Shown in pieces: positions 1-7,317 of a stretch of DNA of 38,713 bases. The notes under the pieces were generated by a model. That model saw only the letters and a program-made list of their open reading frames with translations, ran no database searches and was not told the origin of the DNA. Numbering within the stretch: position 1 is the first letter of the stretch; every line of letters begins with the position of its first letter. Source of the stretch: Bacillota bacterium (GTDB lineage: Bacteria; Bacillota; DTU030); NCBI GenBank assembly GCA_012842325.1, contig DUTA01000073.1, positions 1 through 38,713 on the forward strand, read 5' to 3'. The position numbers and the translations under genes are program-made.

Positions 1-767
1 CGGGGGTCCAGGCCGTAATTGGCCTTAACCCTCCGCCCGCCCCGGCCGGCCAGGACCGCCACCAGTTCTTCCCAGCTTGCCTCCCGGCAGGTTATCAGGT
101 TGTATTCCCTGGAGATCTTCCCCAGGGAATGGGCATCGGAATTAGAAAGAAAGGTTAAACTGGCAGTCTCGGCGATCCGGTCGGCCATAGAGGTATCGGC
201 ACTCAAGCCCAGTTCCAGCCCGGGCAGGGAAGCCGGTATCCCGGCTGAAAAGAGATACTGTAAACGGCGGGTAGCGTGGCCGTACACCCCTTTGTGGGGG
301 GTAAAGGCGTGGGCAGGGATGGTGATCCCGCCATGCTCGGCAGTGACGGCAACCAGATCCTCCAGGATCAGGTTAATCCGCTGGGTACTGAGATTTATAT
401 TTGTGATCAGGGAAGAAACCCCTTTGGTAAAACCGGTCAGGCTCTCCAGGTCGGGAAAATAGGAAATAATGTGGGCTCCTTCCCGAACTTCCAGCTCTAC
501 CCCCGGGATGAGGGTGATGCCGTTTTTGTACCGGAGGCCGCCCCCGGGCAGCTCCCGCATAAGGCCTGCCCGGCAGAGATGGTGTAATTCCTCCTGGACC
601 AGGGGGCTGAGGGTGTCGACAATGCCAACCAGGTCAAGGCCCTTTTCTGCCCTGGCCGTGGTGAGGATGGCCTCCAGGGTCATTCTGGGAGAAGCCGTTA
701 CCTTGACAGGCCCTCCCCGCCAATTGGCACCCAAATGAATGTGAAGGTCGGCATAAAAATCCCTCAA
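1..767 (-). CDS. Endonuclease Q / YqxK-like PHP-domain protein (3' end outside window)
   Basis: About 255 codons are readable from a TTG at 767 to the window edge without a stop, so the C-terminal part is missing. The N-terminus carries the PHP metal-site motif YADLHIHLG, and later an SNSDAHSLG segment with further putative metal ligands. The spacing and the phrase GGPVKVTASPRMTL resemble the YqxK/EndoQ family. Archaeal and some bacterial members nick DNA 5' of deaminated bases (hypoxanthine, uracil), so a DNA-repair role is likely but is inferred from family. The TTG start overlaps the stop of the upstream NUDIX gene by 4 bp (TTGA), which suggests translational coupling. An AGAGG just upstream is a modest ribosome site. 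No other start is better placed. Other PHP phosphoesterases remain possible. Confidence 0.8.
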   Translation of the reverse strand, partial: MRDFYADLHIHLGANWRGGPVKVTASPRMTLEAILTTARAEKGLDLVGIVDTLSPLVQEELHHLCRAGLMRELPGGGLRYKNGITLIPGVELEVREGAHIISYFPDLESLTGFTKGVSSLITNINLSTQRINLILEDLVAVTAEHGGITIPAHAFTPHKGVYGHATRRLQYLFSAGIPASLPGLELGLSADTSMADRIAETASLTFLSNSDAHSLGKISREYNLITCREASWEELVAVLAGRGGRRVKANYGLDP

Positions 768-1309
768 ACCTCTGCCGGCCCCCTGTTCCTCTCCCAGGCC
801 GCCAGCAGGATGCCGACAATGGTCTTGGCGTCCCGGATCTCACCCCTCTTGATCATTTCCAGGGCAAGGGTGAGGGGTACCAGAAAAGTATGGATGGTCT
901 CATCGGGGTCCAGGGCCTGTTCCCCTGCCGCCAGTCCCCGGGCCAGGAATAAATGCAAGATCTCACTGGCGAAACCGGGGCTTGTATAGAAGCTTGTCAA
1001 TTTTTCCCAGGAAGTCGCCGTATAACCCGTTTCCTCCGCCAGTTCCCGGCTGGCGCAGTGCCGGGGATCCTCACCGGCTTCCAGCTTCCCGGCGGGGATT
1101 TCCCACATTTCCTCTCCCGTAGCCTGCCGGTACTGTTTTATTAAGACAACTTCTTCCCTGTCCGTTAAGGCAATTATTGCCACCGCCCCGGGATGCTCCA
1201 CCACCTCCCGGGTTGCTTCCCGCCCGTCGGGAAGCTGGACCTGATCAATCCGGAGGTTAATTATTCTGCCCCGGTACAGATAATCCCTTGTCAGGGTCTT
1301 TTCTCTCAT
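764..1309 (-). CDS. nudF: NUDIX hydrolase, ADP-ribose pyrophosphatase type
   Basis: A 181-residue protein that should hydrolyse ADP-ribose to AMP and ribose 5-phosphate in the cytoplasm. Residues 74-96 form a complete Nudix box: G74, E80, then REL and the AEETGY ending with the catalytic glutamates E92/E93. Length and the phrase LIKQYRQATGEEMWEIPAG before the box are typical of the NudF subgroup. I chose the ATG at 1309, giving MREKTLTRDY, because AGGAG lies about 10 nt upstream; a longer frame to 1408 has no ribosome site. The gene overlaps the downstream PHP-domain gene by 4 bp, so the two are probably co-transcribed. ADP-sugar specificity is inferred from family likeness. Confidence 0.88.
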   Translation of the reverse strand: MREKTLTRDYLYRGRIINLRIDQVQLPDGREATREVVEHPGAVAIIALTDREEVVLIKQYRQATGEEMWEIPAGKLEAGEDPRHCASRELAEETGYTATSWEKLTSFYTSPGFASEILHLFLARGLAAGEQALDPDETIHTFLVPLTLALEMIKRGEIRDAKTIVGILLAAWERNRGPAEV

Positions 1310-1406
1310 TTGGCCATCGCTCCTAAAAATATAGTATAAAATGCCGTCCATGCTCCATACACTATAATAGAAAAACCATGCCTGCCGCCAGAAAAGGGGT
1401 GCTGCC

Positions 1407-1550
1407 ATGCAGGTGCTGGTGACTGCCAGGGGGTTATTCTTGCAGGGAACCGGCCGGGAGATACTGGCCCAGCTGGAACGCTTCAGGGGTCGTTACCTGA
1501 CCCTGGGGGAACTCCTCTGGCACGAGCAAGGTGGAGTTCCCAGGCAATAA
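1407..1550 (+). CDS. Possible small protein of 47 residues, opposite strand
   Basis: This is the only plus-strand ORF in the window that looks real to me. It runs from ATG 1407 to TAA 1548-1550, begins MQVLVTARGLFLQGTGRE and continues with a charged, leucine-rich stretch that could form an amphipathic helix. An AAGGGGTG ribosome site sits 6 nt before the ATG, and a perfect TATAAT (1363-1368) lies upstream, although its -35 is poor. It diverges from nudF and its last 68 bp run antisense to the 3' end of the DUF3866 gene. I do not recognise the family. It could still be a chance ORF in GC-rich DNA. Confidence 0.4.
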   Translation: MQVLVTARGLFLQGTGREILAQLERFRGRYLTLGELLWHEQGGVPRQ

Positions 1551-2553
1551 CGCCGGCTGCCGCCGCAGCAGCAAAGAAACTGCTTTCCTCCTCCATGCCC
1601 CGTCCCATGGTCGTAACCTTTATTCCCAGGTCGGACAGGCATGCCAGCCCTTTCCTGCCATCGGCCATCACCACCCGGTGTTTCTGCCACACGCCCTCTG
1701 CCGCCAGCTGCTCCCTGATCTGCCAGTATTCCTCCCGGGGCAAATAGGGCAGGGCCAGGATGGCCGGCCGCAGGGCCACCCTTCCCAGGGCGGTCAGGGT
1801 ATGGTGGCTCACTCCCCGGTGCCGCGGCCTCTTATCGGCGAAGCTGATCCTGGGCACAGCCACCGGCAGGCCCTGAAGGATGGAAACGGCATTAACTATC
1901 TCTCCCAGCTCCAGGCCGGAAAAACCGTATTTTGTTCCCGTCCCCACGATACCCGGGCCCATGCAGGCAATGGCCACATCTGCCTTCAGGACATGCCGGG
2001 CGGCAAGGAGGCCGCTGTAGAGGTTGACAGCCTCCAGGTCCCCCCCAAAGGCATGGCCCACGGTAATGGTATGATCGAGGAGGCCGGAAGCCCGGAGGCG
2101 GGCTACCAGCTGGCTCCAGGCCAGGGGCAGGGCGGCACCATCGGTCATGATATAGACGAGGCGCGCCCGGTGGCGGGAGCGCCATTTTACGGCCGCCGCT
2201 GCCGCCGGGAGCATGCTGTGGAGAGAACCGCAGATTACCGGCAGATTGTGCAGGGACTCGGCCCCTGCCAGCACGGCATGGTGAGGGCTGTCTTCCTCTT
2301 CCACCGCCAGGCAGGAAAACTGGCAGGGGGTGTAGCGCAGCTTCATTATATGGCCCGGTTCCCGGGGTCCTTCCCTCCCCTCCTCCTTGCCCACTATGTG
2401 GATGACAAAATCGTAGCCCCCCGTACCAAGGCTCAGTATCCGGGCCGTCTTATTAACCACCACTGTGTCGCCCAGGGCAACGGTACCCGTCAATGCCTCG
2501 TAGTTAATGGCCCTGGCCAGCCTGGGACCCCTGGCAACGAGGATTTCTGTCAC
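1483..2553 (-). CDS. DUF3866 family protein
   Basis: A conserved protein of unknown function, 356 residues from the GTG at 2553. I recognise DUF3866 from the early phrase YEALTGTVALGDTVVVN, the LGTGGYDFVIH segment, and later GPGIVGTGTKYGFSG. No signal peptide or membrane segment is evident, so it is probably cytoplasmic. The given start has no convincing ribosome site. Open frame continues upstream for 18 more codons (back to an ATC at 2607, just after TAA 2611-2613), reading RDTGRVVAITARRPG, which resembles the usual beginning of this family. A GGGAGGG lies 7 nt before that ATC. The true start may therefore be upstream at a non-standard codon (ATC 2607 or CTG 2601). It is a single-gene unit between the vor terminator and nudF. 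Confidence 0.82.
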   Translation of the reverse strand: MTEILVARGPRLARAINYEALTGTVALGDTVVVNKTARILSLGTGGYDFVIHIVGKEEGREGPREPGHIMKLRYTPCQFSCLAVEEEDSPHHAVLAGAESLHNLPVICGSLHSMLPAAAAAVKWRSRHRARLVYIMTDGAALPLAWSQLVARLRASGLLDHTITVGHAFGGDLEAVNLYSGLLAARHVLKADVAIACMGPGIVGTGTKYGFSGLELGEIVNAVSILQGLPVAVPRISFADKRPRHRGVSHHTLTALGRVALRPAILALPYLPREEYWQIREQLAAEGVWQKHRVVMADGRKGLACLSDLGIKVTTMGRGMEEESSFFAAAAAAGVIAWELHLARARGVPPGSGNDP

Positions 2554-2672
2554 TCCCGGCCGGCGGGCGGTTATGGCAACTACCCTGCCGGTGTCCCGCA
2601 GTAAGATGGTTTATCCCTCCCGTGAGAATGGTTGGCTGAACCGCCACCGAACAATGGGGGCATCCTTTTTCT

Positions 2673-2681
2673 AGTATACCA
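2673..2681 (-). promoter_or_regulatory. Extended -10 promoter for the DUF3866 gene
   Basis: On the minus strand TGGTATACT forms an extended -10 (TGn plus TATACT). The -35 hexamer at 17 bp spacing is weak. It lies just after the terminator of the preceding operon and would give a leader of roughly 60 nt before the probable upstream start of the DUF3866 gene. Confidence 0.45.
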
Positions 2682-2778
2682 CCGGAAGGAGCACAAATCA
2701 TACATATTTTCTCTTTCTTACCGCCGGGGCCGGGCCAGGGAACAAGGGGCCAGCCCGTCCGGCAGGGGGGAAGGGGGG

Positions 2779-2806
2779 AAAAATTTGGGGGCCGGTTAAG
2801 GCCCCC
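2779..2806 (-). terminator. Terminator of the ptb-buk-vor operon
   Basis: On the minus strand a 7-bp GGGGGCC/GGCCCCC stem with a 6-nt loop is followed by AAATTTTT. It begins 10 nt after the stop of the last vor gene and fits an intrinsic terminator. Confidence 0.85.
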
Positions 2807-2815
2807 TGTAGTTTC

Positions 2816-3355
2816 TTAAGCTTTTACTTCCTGTGCCCCCCGTTGGATAGCCTGGAGATTTAAGGGGATCAGGCTGTGCCGGTGTTCAGGAAGGACTTTT
2901 TTCAGGACCTCCTCCAGGGTGGAGAAGGATGCGATGCCGGTCAACTGGACCAGTGCCCCCAGGGCCACCATGTTGGTCACCCGGATATTGCCCAGCTCGC
3001 TGGCAATTTCCGTCGCCGGTAGCGCCACGGCCTTGATGTCATCCCGCCGGGGCTCCCTGTCGACCAGGGAACTGTTGATCAGGAGCAGGCCGCCGGGCTT
3101 TACCATCGGTTCAAACTTATCCAGGGAGGGCAGATTGAGGGCGATGACACAACTGGGCTGGGAGACCACGGGGGAACCGATTTCCTCGTCGCTGATTACC
3201 ACCGTACAGTTGGCAGTGCCTCCCCGCATTTCCGGACCATAAGAGGGCATCCAGGATACCTGTTTACCTTCCAGCATCCCGGCATAAGCCAGCATCTGCC
3301 CCAGGAGGAGTACACCCTGCCCGCCGAAGCCGGCGATGATAAATTCCTGCTTCAC
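2816..3355 (-). CDS. vorC: 2-oxoacid:ferredoxin oxidoreductase, gamma subunit
   Basis: A 179-residue gamma subunit of a four-subunit 2-oxoacid:ferredoxin oxidoreductase. The N-terminus IIAGFGGQGVLLLGQMLA and the PSYGPEMRGGTANC segment are hallmarks of the gamma domain, which contributes to CoA handling and assembly in this enzyme family. The GTG start at 3355 follows the beta-subunit stop by 2 nt and has a GGGGAGGTGA ribosome site inside the end of that gene, so translation is coupled. It is the last gene of the operon and is followed by a terminator. The exact 2-oxoacid used cannot be read from the sequence. The ptb-buk neighbours favour branched-chain 2-oxoacids (VOR), but a 2-oxoglutarate enzyme (KorC) is the main alternative. 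Confidence 0.85.
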   Translation of the reverse strand: MKQEFIIAGFGGQGVLLLGQMLAYAGMLEGKQVSWMPSYGPEMRGGTANCTVVISDEEIGSPVVSQPSCVIALNLPSLDKFEPMVKPGGLLLINSSLVDREPRRDDIKAVALPATEIASELGNIRVTNMVALGALVQLTGIASFSTLEEVLKKVLPEHRHSLIPLNLQAIQRGAQEVKA

Positions 3356-3357
3356 CC

Positions 3358-4104
3358 CTATTTCACCTCCCCGGGTACTTTGAATTCACCCAATGGATAA
3401 TAAGGTATCATCTTCTCGTCTACCCATTCCATGGCCTTTGCCGGCTGGAGACCCCAGTTGGTGGGGCAGGTGGAAAGGATTTCCACCATTCCAAAGCCCA
3501 GATCATCGATTTGAACCATAAAGGCCTGCTTGATCGCCTTTTTGGCCTTCATAATGTTGGCCGGTTTATTGACAGCAACCCTGGCCAGATAACTGACACC
3601 GGGCAGGGTGGCCAGCATTTCCGCCATCCGCATGGGGTGCCCTGCTTGTTTGATGTCCCGGCCCCGGGGCGAAGTGGCCGTTACCTGCCCCTCCAGGGTC
3701 GTCGGGGCCATCTGTCCTCCCGTCATACCATAAATGGCATTGTTGACATAAATGACCGTTATGCGCTCTCCCCTGTTGGCAGCATGGACTATTTCCGCAG
3801 TGCCGATGGACGCCAGGTCCCCGTCTCCCTGGTATGTGAAAACAACTCGATCGGGCAGGGCCCGCTTAATGCCGGTGGCGACGGCGGGCGCCCGGCCGTG
3901 GGCCGCCTGCTGCCAGTCACATTCCAGGTAATTGTAAGCCAGGACCGCACAACCTACCGGTGCCACCCCGATGGTACGCTCCAGGATACCCAGTTCATCG
4001 ATAACTTCCGCCACCAGACGATGAATGATGCCGTGGGTGCAGCCGGGGCAATAATGGGTGGTGACATCGCTCAAAGCCCTGGGGCGTTCAAATACGACCT
4101 TCAT
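3358..4104 (-). CDS. vorA: 2-oxoacid:ferredoxin oxidoreductase, beta subunit (TPP-binding)
   Basis: A 248-residue subunit that binds thiamine diphosphate. The TPP motif begins YQGDGDLASIGTAEI and ends in IYVNNAIYGMTGGQ, matching the GDG-(about 27)-NN pattern. The N-terminal HYCPGCTHGIIHR segment is the characteristic CPGC region of this subunit. With the alpha chain it decarboxylates a 2-oxoacid and passes electrons to ferredoxin, forming an acyl-CoA. The start overlaps the alpha-subunit stop by 4 bp (ATGA). Naming of the VOR subunits differs among organisms, so the subunit role is surer than the symbol. Confidence 0.87.
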   Translation of the reverse strand: MKVVFERPRALSDVTTHYCPGCTHGIIHRLVAEVIDELGILERTIGVAPVGCAVLAYNYLECDWQQAAHGRAPAVATGIKRALPDRVVFTYQGDGDLASIGTAEIVHAANRGERITVIYVNNAIYGMTGGQMAPTTLEGQVTATSPRGRDIKQAGHPMRMAEMLATLPGVSYLARVAVNKPANIMKAKKAIKQAFMVQIDDLGFGMVEILSTCPTNWGLQPAKAMEWVDEKMIPYYPLGEFKVPGEVK

Positions 4105-5168
4105 TCTGCCACCTCCTTGCCGGCAACCTTCACTATTTCCCTGCAGATCTCCTCGGGAGTGGGCATCATTCCCCCGGTTCTGCCGTAGAAGTAAACGGGC
4201 CGCTTGCCATTGACGGCCAAACGAACATCTTCAACCATCTGACCGGCACTCAGTTCCACCGTTAAGAGGGCCTTTGCCCCTTCCGCCGCCTGGGCTATCG
4301 CCTCCGTGGGGAAGGGGAAGAGGGTGATGGGACGCAGGAGGCCGGCGGCGATTCCTTGAGCCCGGGCCATGTCCACGGCGGTCCGGGCAATCCTGGCGGT
4401 GATACCGTAGGCGACCACCAGGACCTCGGCATCTTCGCTCCGATAGGTGTCATAGCGCACTTCTTTTTCCGCAATCTCCCTGTATTTTGCCTGCAGGTGC
4501 CAGTTATGTTCTTCCAATTTGGTCGGATCAAGGTAGAGGGAATTGATGATATTCTTCTCCCGGCCCTTTCTCCCGGTGGTGGCCCAGGGTTTGGGGATCT
4601 TGACCGGTTCAAAGTCTTTGAATTCAACGGGTTCCATCATCTGGCCCAGGACGCCGTCCCCCAGGATCATAACGGGGTTCCGGTATTGGTCGGCCAGGTC
4701 AAAGGCCAGGATGGTCAGATCCACCATTTCCTGGACCGAGGCGGGGGCGAGGACGATCAGGCGGTAATCGCCGTGGCCGCCCCCCTTGGTGGCCTGGAAA
4801 TAGTCCGATTGGGCCGGCTGTATCCCCCCAAGGCCCGGACCGCCCCGGACAATATTGACAATGACACAGGGCAACTCCGCCCCCGCTATATAGGAGATGC
4901 CCTCCTGCTTCAAGCTGATCCCGGGGCTCGAGGAAGAGGTCATCACCCGCGCGCCGGTACCGGCAGCGCCGTAGACCATGTTAATGGCGGCTATTTCACT
5001 TTCGGCCTGGAGGAATACCCTCCCCTCCTCCGGCATCCGCCGGGCCAGATACTGGGGCAATTCGCTTTGCGGTGTTATGGGATAGGCAAAGTAAAGCTGG
5101 CAGCCTGCCCTGATGGCAGCTTCGCCAATCGCTTCATTGCCCTTCATGAGAACCTTTTCGCCCAGCAT
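4101..5168 (-). CDS. vorB: 2-oxoacid:ferredoxin oxidoreductase, alpha subunit (VorB type)
   Basis: A 355-residue alpha subunit. The N-terminus has MKGNEAIGEAAIRAGC and YFAYPITPQSELPQYLA, the usual signature of the pyrimidine-binding domain. Further on are TSSSSPGISLKQEGISY and VRGGPGLGG, then a C-terminal domain like that of transketolase. I chose ATG 5168 because TAGGAGGGG lies 8 nt upstream; the open frame extends to 5246 through the ferredoxin gene with no ribosome site. Products annotated as VorB (3-methyl-2-oxobutanoate dehydrogenase) have this length and layout. The gene sits 14 bp after the ferredoxin-like subunit and overlaps the beta gene. KorA (2-oxoglutarate) is closely similar and cannot be excluded. 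Confidence 0.87.
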   Translation of the reverse strand: MLGEKVLMKGNEAIGEAAIRAGCQLYFAYPITPQSELPQYLARRMPEEGRVFLQAESEIAAINMVYGAAGTGARVMTSSSSPGISLKQEGISYIAGAELPCVIVNIVRGGPGLGGIQPAQSDYFQATKGGGHGDYRLIVLAPASVQEMVDLTILAFDLADQYRNPVMILGDGVLGQMMEPVEFKDFEPVKIPKPWATTGRKGREKNIINSLYLDPTKLEEHNWHLQAKYREIAEKEVRYDTYRSEDAEVLVVAYGITARIARTAVDMARAQGIAAGLLRPITLFPFPTEAIAQAAEGAKALLTVELSAGQMVEDVRLAVNGKRPVYFYGRTGGMMPTPEEICREIVKVAGKEVAE

Positions 5169-5182
5169 AAGCCACTCCCCTC

Positions 5183-5386
5183 CTATTTGTATACTTTGAT
5201 GACGCAATCGGGACAAACCCGGGCACAGATGGCACAACCGGTGCATTTCTCCATTTCTTTCACCGTGGCCGGATGGTAGCCCAGTTTATTGATCCCCTCC
5301 GACAGTTTGATTATTTTCTGGGGGCAAAAAACGGCACATAATTCACAACCCTTACACCGGTCCACATTAAACTCAACCTTTGGCAC
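5183..5386 (-). CDS. vorD: 2-oxoacid:ferredoxin oxidoreductase, delta (ferredoxin-like) subunit
   Basis: A 67-residue protein with two [4Fe-4S] cluster motifs, CKGCELCAVFCP near residue 11 and CTGCAICARVCP near residue 48. This is the small electron-transfer subunit that moves electrons from the TPP site to external ferredoxin. It starts at GTG 5386 with GGGAGGG about 6 nt upstream. It is first in the D-B-A-C order of the oxidoreductase genes, which is typical of the four-subunit enzymes. A 56-bp gap without a terminator separates it from the preceding P-loop ATPase gene, so it is probably in the same transcript. Confidence 0.9.
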   Translation of the reverse strand: MPKVEFNVDRCKGCELCAVFCPQKIIKLSEGINKLGYHPATVKEMEKCTGCAICARVCPDCVIKVYK

Positions 5387-5442
5387 TTTTTTCCCTCCCT
5401 TGCCATTCTTTAGATTGGTAACCCAGGGCGCACCCAGTAAAG

Positions 5443-6168
5443 CTAGTGGTTAAGGGTCGGCAGGTACATGCCGGCCGGGGACAGGTTCAGGCCCCGCTCC
5501 CAGGGTTTTTTTATGAAGATCTCCAGGGGAAAGGGGGGAACAGAGGAAAAGGCCCCCACTTCCCCGGCCAGGTCTGACCGCAGGGCAAGGAATGCTATGG
5601 GAAGCTTGAGGACTGAGGCTGCCTCCTGGACAATTCTGTGTCCCTCTTTTATTACGGTTCCCCTGGTTTCCTCGCCCAAATTTGGGTTGCTTACCAGGGC
5701 TGTTACCTTCAGGCCGGCGGCGGCTTCGATTTCCTTTACCAGGGTCGCTATGCCTCCGGCCACCCCCGTCAGGGGGCGGAAGGGGTTGACGACGAAGAAA
5801 AGGTGGTGCTCCCGGGTCTTTATCTCAGCCGCAAACTGTCCCAGGGCGACCGCCCCCAGGTCGTCCCCGCCCACATCGCAGACAACCCGGTACCCCGGGT
5901 CCTGAAGGAGCCCCTTTACCCGGGGCGATATGACGGGCAGATCTGTGTTGGCCCACTCCCGGGGTGCCGCCACCACTTCAATCCCCTTATTCTCCAGGGG
6001 TTGGCCCAGCTGGCGGGAAGTAAAGTAGGGGTTGAGGATGTCCAGGTCCACCAGGGCAACGACGGAGAACTTATCCGCCAGTTGCCAGGCCCAGTTCAGG
6101 GCAATTTCCGTCTTGCCGCTCCCACTGGGGCCAACAAAAATGTTGAGGTGCTTGGCAATGTCTATCAT
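5443..6168 (-). CDS. Uncharacterised P-loop ATPase in the ptb-buk-vor operon
   Basis: A 241-residue protein with a Walker A motif GPSGSGKT at residues 13-20, followed by a DLDILNPYFTSR segment at 41-52 and a CDVGGDDLGAVALG segment that probably serves as the Walker B/switch region. The fold suggests a SIMIBI-type (MinD/CobQ/Mrp-like) nucleotide-binding protein, but the P-loop lacks the deviant second lysine of MinD. I do not recognise a named function. The chosen ATG at 6168 lies 19 bp after the buk stop and restores a compact N-terminus; upstream codons are shadow of buk. Its place between buk and the iron-sulfur oxidoreductase raises the possibility of a cofactor-delivery or enzyme-maturation role, which is only an inference. 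Confidence 0.75.
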   Translation of the reverse strand: MIDIAKHLNIFVGPSGSGKTEIALNWAWQLADKFSVVALVDLDILNPYFTSRQLGQPLENKGIEVVAAPREWANTDLPVISPRVKGLLQDPGYRVVCDVGGDDLGAVALGQFAAEIKTREHHLFFVVNPFRPLTGVAGGIATLVKEIEAAAGLKVTALVSNPNLGEETRGTVIKEGHRIVQEAASVLKLPIAFLALRSDLAGEVGAFSSVPPFPLEIFIKKPWERGLNLSPAGMYLPTLNH

Positions 6169-6187
6169 CTCTCGGTTCCCCCAGTCT

Positions 6188-7276
6188 TTATTCCCTTCCC
6201 CCCGGAGCATAGAGCTTCGCCTGCTCTTCACCTCGCAGCACCCGCAAAGCTCCCTGGGCCAGGGCTTCCAATTCCCCCTCACCCGGGTAAAGGAAAACAG
6301 GGGCCAGGAAACCTATCCGCTCGCGGATCCAGCCCGTTAACATGGTGGAATGGGCCAAACCCCCGGTCAGGACAATGGCATCCACTTCTCCCTTGACAAC
6401 GGTGGCAGCGGCCCCAATTTCTTTGGCCACCTGGTAGGCCATGGCTTCAAAGTAGAAGCGGGCAACCTCTTCCCCGTTATTGATCCGTTCCTCTATCTCC
6501 CTGGCGTCATTGGTGCCCAGGTAGCCCACCAGGCCGCCGCCACCCACTATGTTGCGGTAAATTTCCCTTTCCGTCAGCTTACCGGAGAAACAGAGCCGGA
6601 CCAGATCGCCCACGGGGACACTCCCGGAGCGTTCCGGGGAAAAGGGGCCGTCCCCGTCCAGGGCATTATTGACATCGATGACCCGGCCATTGCTGTGGAC
6701 ACCGACGGAAATCCCGCCTCCCAGGTGGGCAACTATGAGATTCACTTCCGTGTAGGTGCGGCCCAGCTCCCTGGCCGCCCGACGGGCAACCGCCTTTTGG
6801 TTGAGGGCATGGAAAATGCTGCGGCGCTTGATCCCCGGCATGCCCGAAACCCTGGCGATGGGTTCCAGCTCATCGACAACCACGGGATCGACGATATAAG
6901 CGGGAATACCGGCGGCAGCGGCAATTTCGTGGGCCAAAAGGGCCCCCAGGTTGGAGGCATGTTCTCCCCGGGGCGCTTCCCGCAGTTCAGCCAGCATTTC
7001 CTCATTGACGAGATATGTCCCCCCTTCCACGGGGGCCAGGACGCCGCCGCGACCCACCACTGCCGCCAGCGAGTGGGGATCGATCTTTTTTTCCTGCAAG
7101 AAGTTTTCTAAGGCCTGCCGGCGGAAGGGGAACTGGTCAATCACCCGCTTGCAGGTCCCCAATTCCTGGCTGCTGTGGTGTAAGGTCTCCGCGAAAACCA
7201 ATTCCTCCCCCGCAAAAAGGGCTATCTTGGTGGAAGTTGAACCAGGATTAATTACCAAAACCCTTTCCTTTGCCAT
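6188..7276 (-). CDS. buk: Butyrate / branched-chain fatty acid kinase
   Basis: A 362-residue member of the acetate/butyrate kinase (ASKHA) family. It would convert butyryl- or isobutyryl-phosphate plus ADP to the free acid and ATP. Visible signatures are VINPGSTSTKIALF at residues 8-21, AHLGGGISVG near 190, and LTGGLAHS near 310. Length agrees with Buk (about 355-360) and not with the longer AckA (about 400). The start is ATG 7276 with GGGGGGAG 3-4 nt upstream. It lies directly downstream of ptb and completes an acyl-CoA to ATP pathway with it. The vor genes downstream suggest that the substrates are isobutyryl-, isovaleryl- and 2-methylbutyryl-phosphate from valine, leucine and isoleucine. 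Confidence 0.9.
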   Translation of the reverse strand: MAKERVLVINPGSTSTKIALFAGEELVFAETLHHSSQELGTCKRVIDQFPFRRQALENFLQEKKIDPHSLAAVVGRGGVLAPVEGGTYLVNEEMLAELREAPRGEHASNLGALLAHEIAAAAGIPAYIVDPVVVDELEPIARVSGMPGIKRRSIFHALNQKAVARRAARELGRTYTEVNLIVAHLGGGISVGVHSNGRVIDVNNALDGDGPFSPERSGSVPVGDLVRLCFSGKLTEREIYRNIVGGGGLVGYLGTNDAREIEERINNGEEVARFYFEAMAYQVAKEIGAAATVVKGEVDAIVLTGGLAHSTMLTGWIRERIGFLAPVFLYPGEGELEALAQGALRVLRGEEQAKLYAPGGRE

Positions 7277-7317
7277 AGCTCTCCCCCCAAGTAATGTAAA
7301 AATGTAGTTATCCGACC

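Noticed and set aside
1333..1338. TATACT as a -10 for nudF
   Set aside because: No acceptable -35 or extended -10 at any usual spacing.
1531..2604. 357-codon open frame on the plus strand opposite the DUF3866 gene
   Set aside because: No ribosome site, low-complexity composition rich in G, P, Q and H, and exactly antisense to a recognised family. It is a GC-rich shadow frame.
2504..2701. 65-codon minus-strand frame upstream of the DUF3866 gene
   Set aside because: It begins upstream of the probable promoter, in another frame, and overlaps the DUF3866 coding sequence.
4356..5279. 307-codon plus-strand frame opposite vorB
   Set aside because: Antisense shadow of a well-supported gene, with no recognisable domain.
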